In this document: positions 1 to 9,215 of the stretch, piece after piece
Layout of the letters: each line of letters opens with the position of its first letter
Position numbering within the stretch: the stretch's first letter is position 1
Source: Ganoderma boninense
Lineage: Eukaryota > Basidiomycota > Agaricomycetes > Polyporales > Polyporaceae
NCBI GenBank assembly: GCA_002900995.3
Contig: CM035304.1
Span: forward strand, 355,498 to 419,497
DNA length: 64,000 bases
Reading direction: 5' to 3'
Program-made: the position numbers and the translations under genes
Notes under the pieces: generated by a model
Told to the model about the DNA's origin: nothing
The model's database searches: none
The model's input: only the letters and a program-made list of their open reading frames with translations

Positions 1-670
1 CGACGTCGACCTCGCCGTTCTTCGCGCAAATACGGAGAGAGAGGCCCAGGACGGGGGTATCGTTATCATGGATATGCCTGTGGATGATTGAAACATCCTT
101 TGGGGCGAGCTTCCGCAAGGCGATCGATTGAGGCGCGATACCAAGATCGGAGGGTATGATGCACTGCTGGACGAAAGATGTCATGACTAAGAGGATGGCG
201 ATGAGGAGAGGAGGAGAAGAGAAGAGGAGGCTGACCGTAGAACCAGAGGCCCATCTTGTATGCTACACAGGACAAACATGTGGTGGTCTCTTTTCCAAGT
301 ACATCGCTCATTGGCGTCAGAATCCAAATGAGGTGATAAGAAAGATGACTCACAATGAAATGGGCCGTTCGGGGGCGCGGCGCGGCGTATTCGTTGCTGC
401 GGTAACGGGGATTGGATGGTGGCCGAATGCGCACTCGGATCTGCAGGAATGACAGCACCCGGTGGCAACTGCGAGGAATGTGGACGTCATGAGAGTCCTT
501 TGGAACAGAGTGCATAACAGTGGTCTGTGTGCTGCGGGATACTTGCTCATCGTAAGCCAGAACGTAGTGGGGTCCGCTCAGACAATAGATTCTAGGAAAC
601 AAAAGACCGTAGACAAAGTGTCGTAGCATGCAGCAACGGCGTGTTGATGATGATAGTGGCGAAGTAGCTG
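1..670 (-). CDS. Edge of an unrecognised minus-strand gene (partial)
   Basis: The minus strand reads as protein-like segments separated by plausible short introns. The clearest is the leftmost exon, about 1-150, which contains IALRKLAPKDVSIIHRHIHD and then a hydrophobic-polar run to the window edge, so the gene continues leftward out of view. A candidate intron lies near 150-215 (it starts GTCAGC and ends CTCTTAG on the minus strand). The part at about 540-670 is rich in Leu, Ile and Thr and could be membrane-embedded. I do not recognise the family and cannot fix a start codon. It could also be a remnant rather than a live gene. Confidence 0.25.
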
Positions 671-1232
671 ACAAGGACTTGTACCTTCGTAGGAAACTGA
701 TCCGCTATTCGGTTAGGCAGTGATTAGCCCCCCTCGAGTAGCACCCGCGGCCTGCCACCGTGTATCCAGGCCAGGATATGGGGGGGGGAAGAGGGTCTAG
801 GCGCCACATTCGATCGGTAAACCTGAGAGGATGAGTTCGCGCTATCAACGTTATGTTACAAGGTGGAAGCAAGTGTCACATACACAGTAAAGACACAAGC
901 AGAGCAGGAAGATGCCGCCGTTGATGCAAGTACTTACTAGTGGTGGTAATACTAAATATACCGGACGGGCAAGCCAACAAATCGCGTCCATCACGTTCAC
1001 GAGCCGGAGAAAAACGGGGGACGGGCGCTTCCACTAGCGCCGATTCTCGACGAAGCTCTGACGATTTCCTGCCGCTATGCGCACACGTCCATATGTTCCC
1101 CATCCCTGCCCCCCCCTCCCCGTATATATTCCCATTGAGAAACGTGATAGATATGCTTCCCGCCCTCTTCTCGAACTGTGTTTCTGAAAAGCTGGACTAG
1201 CTCGCCGCGCCGTACAACTGCGCTCCCGAATT
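671..1232. other. No supported gene
   Basis: There is no ORF with recognisable protein character on either strand. A poly-G run lies near 781-790. The segment separates the partial left-edge gene from the F-box-like relic. Confidence 0.4.
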
Positions 1233-2160
1233 GTGCACAGAAGGTGCACCATCCGTCTCTCAGACCTCACCTCGCTCCACACGCTCTCGTCGACCCTAGG
1301 CTCTGGTCCACATCTTCGTCTCTATGTGCACGAAGTTGGCCTGTTCAGCTCCCACCTCCACACTACAGCGAGCATCCTCTCGCTGTTAGACACCCTTTTC
1401 GCCGGAAGGCTACCCATGGTACCCCACGAACAAGAAGTCGTATCTGCCGCCGAACGCGAGGACCGTACAACCCTCTTCATGCACGCTTCCACATGCTCCT
1501 CTCCTCCTACAACTCGGTCTCACGCGTCGTCCTATTCTGCACAAAGTCCCGTACATTTAGCGAGAGCGCGTGCTCTGAACGCCCTCTCTTGTTATTCTGT
1601 CCGCTTCATCACATCCGGCTCGCATCCCTGCAGATCAAGGGAACCGGGGTGCAGGGCAAGCCGGGAGGCGCAGCTTCAGAGGGTAAAGGTACGTGTCATT
1701 CATGTAATGGTGTTGTGGACTTTTCCATTGAGGTCATCATCTTTGAGCCATCACCGTGTACGGTGCGGACATGTTGTTTTTGACCCATAGACCACACGTG
1801 AAATAGCACTACTTGAAACTTCCGCTTTCAGAGAGCGGGCTTCGTCATGTTATGTGTTTCTCAACAATGTTCGGGAGACCCCTTTGGTTGAAAGCTAGAG
1901 CTCGATCCTGCTGTTAGTCACTGCGCTGTCCGGTGCGCGGATCGACCTGAGCGGCTGGAAACACTGTCTGTTATGCTCGCACTCCGGAACCGCGTTCTCG
2001 GTGGAAAAATACGCTGCCTTCGTTGAAGGGCTGCTTCTATTGTGGAGACCTCATTGCACCAAGCCCATCCTGACGCTCTTCACAGATTGTCACTCGTTGT
2101 GTACTCGTCGTGGCCTTGCGGACGTGCTCTAAAAAATCCTCAGGACGGTCCAAGAAGCCT
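1233..2160 (+). pseudogene. Decayed F-box-like/LRR gene copy
   Basis: Around 1260-1430 the plus strand encodes SSLxTL...HLRLYVHEVGL, then LHTTASILSLLDTLFAGRLP. This matches the block LHTTAS...FPA.KLPNL present in the F-box-like genes at 2760, 12621 and 17529. The N-terminal F-box segment is missing, and after LFAGRLP the frame drifts into low-complexity, unrelated sequence. A further possible relic of the C-terminal region lies near 1960-2100. No continuous gene model can be built. I interpret this as a dead member of the same family, in the same orientation as the intact gene just downstream. Confidence 0.45.
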
Positions 2161-2759
2161 CGTCTGCTGAAAACTCAGGAGACGCACATCCGCTGTACAG
2201 GGTGAGCGTTAAGTCATGACAGGGAGATCTTGAGCCCGAATCATTCTGTGATTTCTTGAGCAGCTGCGTATGGGACCAATGAATGGGCCGCCGAGGAGAA
2301 ACTTTGGCAACTCGATGTTGTGTCCCACGTACACAGGCTTGGGTACGTTGATGCGGGGGGTGAGCGCTGTTTATCCCATGGCGATGTGTAGAATCTCCTT
2401 CTAATTGAAATATTTATACGCTCACGTTAGCGTGCTAGCACCATAACGCATCCTGTGGTGTAAAAACGCGACTGGAAGCGGTATGCGGTCAATCGGCGGG
2501 CCGCCGACCATCGTCTGAGAACCCTCATGACCACGGGCGCATCAGCGCGCAAAACCAGTCTTTCTCTCTCTCATACCATTGCAGGACTTCAACGCGAGCT
2601 TCCCATGTGAGTTTTCCGTACTTAGGACCGCTGATCAGGATGATACGACGAGAAGCTGTTGTGTCGCCGAATGTCGGATGTTTTATTATCGATGATTTGA
2701 GCTCTTGGTCCCAGTCGCGCAATGCTTCACGTCCTGACACCCATCCTGCTTCTGCCACC
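2161..2759. other. No supported gene; upstream region of the next gene
   Basis: No protein-like ORF is seen. The frame of the 2760 gene stays open upstream to about 2607, but that extension has no counterpart in the paralogues, which start a few residues before the P.EVCE.IIDMLY motif. Confidence 0.35.
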
Positions 2760-4148
2760 ATGGATATGTCTATCGCCATTCCCTCTCAGCTCCCCCCTCC
2801 ATTTGTTCCTGTTGAGGTCTGCGAGCATATCATCGATATGCTGTACTCAGAGAGCGACGTTGCGGAGGGTCTTGAATATACGGCCACGCTCCACAGCTGC
2901 GCTCTCGTCTGTCGCGCGTGGCGCGTTTGTGCACAGCGGACGCTCTTCTACTCCGTACATCTAATCAACGTCACCTCCCTCTACAAGTTTGCCGCTGTCC
3001 TCAAAACCAGCAGGCACCTCGAGGTCTACGTGTACGAAGTTACGTTGAGTGGACGGTCCCTACATACCACGGCGAGCATGCTTTCGCCCTTCATCGCTAT
3101 CTTCCCGGCTGCGAAGCTGCCGAACCTGCAGCGGCTAGCCGTGCTGTCCGTCCCTTCGTACGCAAGCTGGTATCCCTCGACCGCGCACTCCGCCAGTATC
3201 TCGCCGAAGGCGAGGCCCCTCCGGCACATGCCCCTCCACTCCCACTTCTCCACATGGCTCTCCGCCTTCACGACTCTGTCCCGCCTGGAATTCGAAGGGA
3301 CGTACTTTCGCTCCTTCGGCGAATTCACGCGGATGGTCGCTTCTCTCCCAAACTTGCGGAGTCTTGTCTGCACCGTTGTCAAGTGGAACACTCTCGGCGG
3401 AGAGTTTCCGGGGCAGACTACTGACGGAACGGATGCATGGTCCCGTCCTCCATTCCCGCTGAAGCTTGAGAGTCTCATGGTGCGTTCCTCTCCAACTGTC
3501 AAGCTACACAACAGTAAACTCACCATCACCATTGTGTTTTAGCTTTGGAAGTGTGGCAGCCATGTTGCAAAGTGGCTGCTCTCAGCATGCGGCAGGTCTC
3601 CGAGCCTGAAGAGCTTGATCATTGAGTTTCCTATCAGAGGTCTTGAGCAATCGGAAAACGAAAACGGTGTGTATTCATCTATATCGGGTTTTTATCGTCT
3701 TCCCTGACTGTCGTATTCAATCTCCCTGTGCGGATTTGACGCAGATGCAGGGATCAAGATCGACCTGAGTTTGTTCTCTGAGCTTGACGACTTGACAATT
3801 ATAGCCGCCACTTCGATGTTCTTAGAGAGGGACGAGTACAGCGACCTCCTAAAGGCGATGCTCACATCATGGAAGCCTCGTCGCCCAAATCCACATATGA
3901 GGTTAAATGCCGGGAATATGACCTACCTTTATTGCATACTCTTCATCATTGGTGACGTCAAATATCGTTGCCGGGTGGATGTCGTAGAAACCTCTACGAG
4001 AGGAGATGTGACAAATCTGTACTTCATCGACGTCTATAAGCGGGAAGGAAAAGAGTGGCCCAGCTGTTTCCTGAATGCCTCCCCACCCTGGGAAGCGGTG
4101 GGAGGGCATCTCATTCGCATCGTTAAACGTGAGGTACCTCATTTCTGA
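2760..4148 (+). CDS. F-box-like / leucine-rich protein (family copy A)
   Basis: Three exons are proposed: 2760-3479, 3543-3666 and 3745-4148 (415 codons; phases agree). The start is the ATG opening MDMSIAIPSQ, chosen because the paralogues begin just before the F-box-like motif. Residues about 15-75 carry VPVEVCEHIIDMLYS and ALVCRAWRVCAQRTLFYSV, the F-box-like helix pair that usually binds Skp1 in SCF ubiquitin ligases. The following region holds the irregular leucine-rich blocks shared by the family (LHTTASML, FPAAKLPNL, LRHMPLHSHFSTWLSAF). Exon 3 opens with GIKIDLSLFSELDDL, matching the same position in the copies at 12.6 and 17.5 kb. The last ~60 residues diverge from the paralogues, so the 3' end may be damaged or spliced differently; an alternative splice at about 4129-4180 would extend it to about 4316. 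A role as substrate receptor is inferred from the family only. Confidence 0.6.
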
Positions 4149-4954
4149 GCACTCTGAACACTCAACTGACTCTTTTCCAGCACCTCACCAAGAATATAAA
4201 CCGGCGAGGGACTCGGACAGGATCGAAGAAATCTCAGAACCCACGGATTCTACATCAAAAAATGCTCTTCAGCGTCGGCCTGCCAAGCCCGACATCTTTT
4301 CGCGTTATATCATCTGAACAGACGTTGTATACTATCCTGAGCTACGTATTTATTGGCTATTAGTCGCGTATCTTCCAGTTCAACACGAGTTCGTAGTTGT
4401 CACCTCAATATCTCCGAGCACTCACTGGTAGTATGAATCGAGCCTAGAGGGTTGCGTAAGGCTCACTGGTAGCCAGCGCTTAGCTGTCTGCCCGGAAACT
4501 TCAAGGCTGTGGCCGTGCCCCAAAACTCCTTCCTACCCGCGAAACAAGGCAAACTTGGGGACCAACTTGGAGTTCGATCAGTGTACTACGATGTGATTAG
4601 CATGTTAGGACTCGCCGGAAGACGGTGGCCGCAGCGCCTGTGCTGATTTGGCCTTATTTGTCCAAAGCGCTTAATCAAATCCCCAGCATGGTCACAAGCT
4701 CTGGTCTCGACGCCCATCTGACAACGGTCGACCACCAATCTCGACCTCCCCGATATCGACATCGAATGCATGCCTATGCGCATAAACCTGCGTTTCCACG
4801 CTTCTTGAATTATGACAATGAGTACCTACTTTCCATTGAACATTGGGCAAGTGGACCCGGCCGGACAGTATCAATTCCGTCCGAGTCCTTCAAGTTCATG
4901 GCAGTAGGCTCTGCAGCCCATTCGGAAATGTTTGACTGAGCATACAAGTATGTT
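4149..4954. other. Intergenic, no supported gene
   Basis: A plus-strand ORF at 4625-4939 (104 codons) has no recognisable motif. I see no splice-supported gene here. Confidence 0.35.
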
Positions 4955-5641
4955 TTATAGATTGCGTGGGCCACGATTTTCTACTCTCGCCACATTAATT
5001 CGTTCCAGTTCCTTCTTGACACAAGTTACTCGCTCTCCGAGGTCCTTCACCAACTCTCCGAGGGAGATATACGCGATACCGAGCTCTTCGAGGATATGCT
5101 GCAAAACGTTTCCGTATTTTTGTGGGTCTTCAAGTGACCGCACACCATCGTCCTCAATCCACTCTGGTATGGACTCCAAAACGACTGCCAGTAAGCTTCC
5201 TTCAGTTGAGTATGTTGCAGCAAAACAGGCTGCTTGCTCACCAAACAACGACTGTCTGTAGAAAGGAAGCATCTCGCGGAATTCTTCGTGCTGCAATAAC
5301 TTCTGGCTTCGCATCTCCGCACCCGGGACTGTCGACGCCGCCGCATATACACATGGATCGATTGCCGAGCGATCACTCAGGATTAGGTGAACGTCCATTT
5401 GGGGGTTCTTCATCGCCGATGCAATCGCTCTTCGCTCTGCTGCGAGTTGGGCTTCCATGATCGCGTGCTGCATTTCGTAGGTGTCCACGTCGTCTCGTGT
5501 GAATCGGTGAATTTTCATGACCATTCGAGCAACCTCTTTGATATACATGGGAGGTGATACCTGCAGTACGGCTGCAAGTGCATCACATAGAGTGGTCTTT
5601 CCGCTCGAAGACGGTCCGAGGACGAATATTGCGATGCACAT
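4955..5641 (-). CDS. NadR/Ttd14-like P-loop NTPase
   Basis: A single-exon ORF of 228 residues, start to stop without introns, which is unusual beside its intron-rich neighbours. It opens MCIAIFVLGPSSSGKTTL, an N-terminal Walker A (GPSSSGKT), followed by about 70 residues and LSDRSAIDPCVYA, the Asp-Arg motif at the position where NadR/Ttd14-type AAA_28 proteins and nucleoside kinases hold their second catalytic acid. The size suits a stand-alone small kinase or ATPase of this group. The substrate cannot be told: bacterial NadR phosphorylates nicotinamide riboside, but fungal homologues are uncharacterised as far as I know. It lies head to head with the RdRP-helicase locus, 278 bp apart, so the two may share a bidirectional promoter. 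Codon use looks normal and I see no damage. Confidence 0.75.
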   Translation of the reverse strand: MCIAIFVLGPSSSGKTTLCDALAAVLQVSPPMYIKEVARMVMKIHRFTRDDVDTYEMQHAIMEAQLAAERRAIASAMKNPQMDVHLILSDRSAIDPCVYAAASTVPGAEMRSQKLLQHEEFREMLPFYRQSLFGEQAACFAATYSTEGSLLAVVLESIPEWIEDDGVRSLEDPQKYGNVLQHILEELGIAYISLGELVKDLGERVTCVKKELERINVARVENRGPRNL

Positions 5642-5919
5642 GTCGTCCTGGTTCCTTCTGTAAGTTCGCTGTCGCTCTCTTCAGCGTGTGCATCCACTCA
5701 CAGTGTGCTAGGTCGGAAGCTCTGGGGGGACATCTGCTGCTTATCTCCCCGTTTTATTCCAGCAGACCCGTGCGCTCAAAGTTCTTCTCACACACAATGA
5801 CGTTTCTTGTGCTGCGGTAAGTGCACGTGCAGGCGTTTTGCTACACACACCTCTGACCATCCCACCCAGCCTCCGATACAAGAGTCCTTTCCCCCCGACC
5901 AACGTTTCGATGCACAGAA

Positions 5920-8900
5920 ATGAGCCTCATACTTCGCGCGAGCCCGTCTCCCGATGATACGGAATGGGTCTTCAACGCCCGACTTCCGCCACAGCCCAAG
6001 CGCCCTGGGATGGGCGTGCACATCGCGTTCACGGCCGAGGCGATCCGACTGGATTGGACGCTTTTCCCTGCAAACAGGATCATCCAGTCAGACGATCCCA
6101 CAAAGTTTGTCCTCGCGTCGTTCGATGGGCTGCGATTCCCCGATCGGCCCCCGTCCACCAATAGGGAGTACAAGATACGCTTCTTCAAGGCCGGGCTGCA
6201 CCTAAACGGCGTCGTGTACCGCTTCTACGGCCATAGCAACTCGCAGCTGGTAGGTTGCCAAGCCCTGTATCGCGAGGGAGGGTCTGACGTTCTGCAGCGA
6301 TCGGGCAGTTGCTTCCTAAGAGCCGGGACGGACCAAGAGCTCGAACGGCGCATCAACAGTTACGGAGAGTTCGCAAAGATCAAGAATGTGGCCAAGTGTT
6401 CGTTTCCGCTCATTCACCATCTTCCGTATCTGCTGATGAGGATTTTCGTCGAACAGGTGCGAAGCGGATAGGGCTCCTGTTTTCGAAAGCCGAGATCGAC
6501 TGGAACCTCGATCCGAAGGTCACCGAGGACATCGAGGACATCATCTACGATGGCGAAAACTTCTCGGACGGATGCGGACTGATTGGGCCCCAGTTCGCGC
6601 GACTGCTGAGTCGCCGAAAGGGGCTCAGGTTTCATGGTCGGCCATACACGCCTGGTGTATTTCAGATCAGGTTTGTCTTCCGGTTGTCTCCCACGGCTCG
6701 TGTTCTCACCAGGCCCTTGTAGGTACAAGGGGTACAAGGTACGCATCCTACGTGATTGTGCGAGAGGACTGCAACAACGCCCCCCGCTGCAGGGTGTCCT
6801 GATGCTCCATCCTGAGCTTAACAAGGGTTGTGTGGCTCAATTCCGAGCCAGCCAGAAGAAATTCCGCGCCACGACCAGCAACACCTTCTCCATCGTCGCC
6901 TACTCGGTCCCGTACGCCTTCGCACGCCTCAACAACGAAATCGTCGTCCTCCTCTCCAGTCTCGGCATCTCCGCCGAGACGTTCCTCAAGCGCCAGTCTG
7001 AGTACCACGGGTGGCTCCGCGCGGCGTCGACCGACTGGCAGGTCGCCTTTAACATCCTCTGCGCGCTGAAGCAGTTCGAGGACGCGGAGCGCCTCCTGCT
7101 GCATGGCCTCGACGCCCCGGACGTACAGCGGACGATCCGCTCCGCGCAGCTGGCGGAGATCGGGTCGTTCAAGAAGAAGGACAAGTTCCGCGCACGGATG
7201 ATCATCCCCAAGTCGCGCTTCCTCTTCGGGGTCTGCGACCCGTATGGGGTGCTCATGGAGGGCGAGGTGCACGTCAGGGTGTCGGTGCCGCGCAAGGGCG
7301 CGACGACGCTGACGAACACGCAGGTGCTCGTCGTCCGGAACCCGTGCTTGCATCCCGGTGACTGCCTGAAGCTCTGGGCGGTCGCGCATCCGAAGCTGGT
7401 GCATCTTGTCGACTGCGTTGTATTCGCATCCAAGGGACGACGCGCTGCGCCCTCGATGAGTGCAGGAGGGGACCTTGGTATGTCACCGCTTTGAACGTTG
7501 CTCAAGTCCTCTATGCTTACATATCTGTGGAACAGACGGAGACCAGTACACCGTGATCTGGGATCCCGACTTTGTACCTAGCAAGGTCGCGGAGGTATAC
7601 CTCATGTTTTACACTGCGGTCCGAGGTTGAGTAACGGCTTTGCAGTCCTACACATATCCAGCTCCGAAGGAACGCGTCATCAACAACGTGACGCGCGAAG
7701 ATCTCGCTCGCCACTTTGCATCCTACAACAGGTCTGTAGAGTGATGAAATTCGACGTCAGTATTTGCATTGACTCGTCATCGTAGCATGGCCCTTGCCAG
7801 GATTGTAAACCTGCACGGCAAGTGGGTGCGCTACAGCCCCAAGGGCGCCATGAGCGACGAATGTCAAGACCTGAACGCTCTGCATTCCCTCGTCGTCGAT
7901 GGCGGCTCCGTCCAGATACCCGAACGGCTCCTCAATCCTCCCACAGACCCCACGGTCCCGTTCATCCTCGACCAGCTCCAGGAAGCTGCGAAGGCGTTTC
8001 ACGACGAGTTTCTGCAGACTACGGCTCCTGAAGACCGAGTCGGCGACGATGCTGATCCGCAGGACCTTCTCGTCGGCCTGTTGACCTCGGATAAATTGGC
8101 GGTGTCTGAGTACGAGCTGACTCAGATGGCTGTGCGTTTTGCCGACAAGCACCACCTCGACATTCGTCGGCACCTGGGGCATATCGATTTCAGTGCCTTC
8201 TCGACGGCTGAAAAGTATGCATTGAGCCTGCAGCTGGGGCTGACTCCTCAGCGAGACCCTTACGTCTAGAATAGGTCAGACCGGGCTCTTCTCGTTGATC
8301 GCTGTAACACATCGGCTTACGTCGCCTCCTAGTTTAATGCGCTCTGAGATTCTCCAGCCTCGCGATCTGGAGGATCGGAAGCTAGGCGGCCCACTACGCC
8401 TACAGAAGTTGTACAGCTCAACGCAGCAAGGACGCGCGGCGTTTTTCGAGTATCTAAGGGAGGCAACGCAGAACTTTGAGAGGAGACTTCTCGTTATTAA
8501 GGTGTGTGTGTGTGGTGTTTGTCAGTTAGGTTTTAAATGACTGACTAGTTATTCTAGACGGACGACCGGTTCTCAGTCGGAGTATTCCTTCGCGGGCCGA
8601 TCGCTTGGGATAATGATGTTCGTTAACATTCCTTTATGTCGGATCTTAAATTTATTGAATGGTATGGTATGCTACAGGCAGAGGTGGACCAGAACGTCGT
8701 CGTTTGCTCGTTCATGCCCAAGGCATCCGAACTCATGTCTACGTACTGGCAAGGAACACCAGGGTATCGCCTCTATTGCGGCGACAATGTCATGCAGCTC
8801 TTCGACAAACAATGGCAGAATAGCTTCGTTTTTATCACTCGTCCTCCCGCCGCGTCTGGAGCTGACATGGTCACAAGCATCGCTCTGAACAAGATATCGC

Positions 8901-9215
8901 GTCGTGTTCAGCAGGTATGTGTTTCAATGTTTCAATTGCTTCTGAGTGTCAAATCTGATATTGAAGGTGCGCGGCTAGCAATGTGGGCGTGTACATCGCT
9001 CGCCGGTCGTGACCATGGAAATCCATGTCGTGTCGTGTCGTGATCGAATCGCACACCAAGCCTTCGATCTGAGATTTGAATAGTAGGACTCTTGTTTCAA
9101 ATTTTGAGATACGCCGCTCATTATTTCTTCCAGTGTGCAGACGGAAGAGTCACTAAAGCGATTCGACTACGCAAAGCAAACCTTCACGCATGCATCCATC
9201 GCAACATATGACTAG
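5920..9215 (+). CDS. RNA-dependent RNA polymerase (QDE-1/RdRP family), N-terminal half of a fused locus
   Basis: Exons, all phase-consistent: 5920-6249, 6298-6397, 6457-6670, 6723-6738 (16 nt), 6793-7477, 7536-7594, 7646-7731, 7786-8274, 8333-8501, 8558-8617, 8678-8914, 8979-9082, and 9134 onward. Family landmarks in order: YRFYGHSNSQL, RSGSCFLRA, FAKIKNVAKCAKRIGLLFS, DGCGLIGPQFA, a QIRYKGYKGV block built across a microexon, then the catalytic GGDLDGDQY. The DLDGD aspartates that bind the metal ions are intact, though an intron splits the first Asp of DGD. These enzymes copy single-stranded RNA into dsRNA for Dicer in RNA silencing. The model begins almost at the RdRP domain, so a longer N-terminus may be missing. 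Two in-frame TAG codons interrupt it: 8267-8269, where the context (PYV-stop-NS, then LMRSEILQPRDL) suggests an expected Trp, and 9213-9215. The exon holding the second TAG continues in frame into the helicase. It may be a recent pseudogene, an assembly error, or rescued by RNA editing or readthrough. Confidence 0.85.

Noticed and set aside
5797..5919. Upstream ATG at 5797 as an extra first exon of the RdRP
   Set aside because: Splicing 5816 to 5870 puts the next exon in the wrong phase and hits a stop; no other acceptor works.
6250..6297. Reading the RdRP first exon straight through to a stop at 6471
   Set aside because: The frame is open, but the conserved VAKCAKRIG block is only restored by splicing 6397 to 6457, so the ORF end is inside an intron.
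8267..9215. RIP-type (CpA to TpA) mutation as the cause of both TAG codons
   Set aside because: TGG to TAG fits the dinucleotide, but the surrounding exons show no excess of such changes and coding quality is high; repeat-induced mutation would leave many more.
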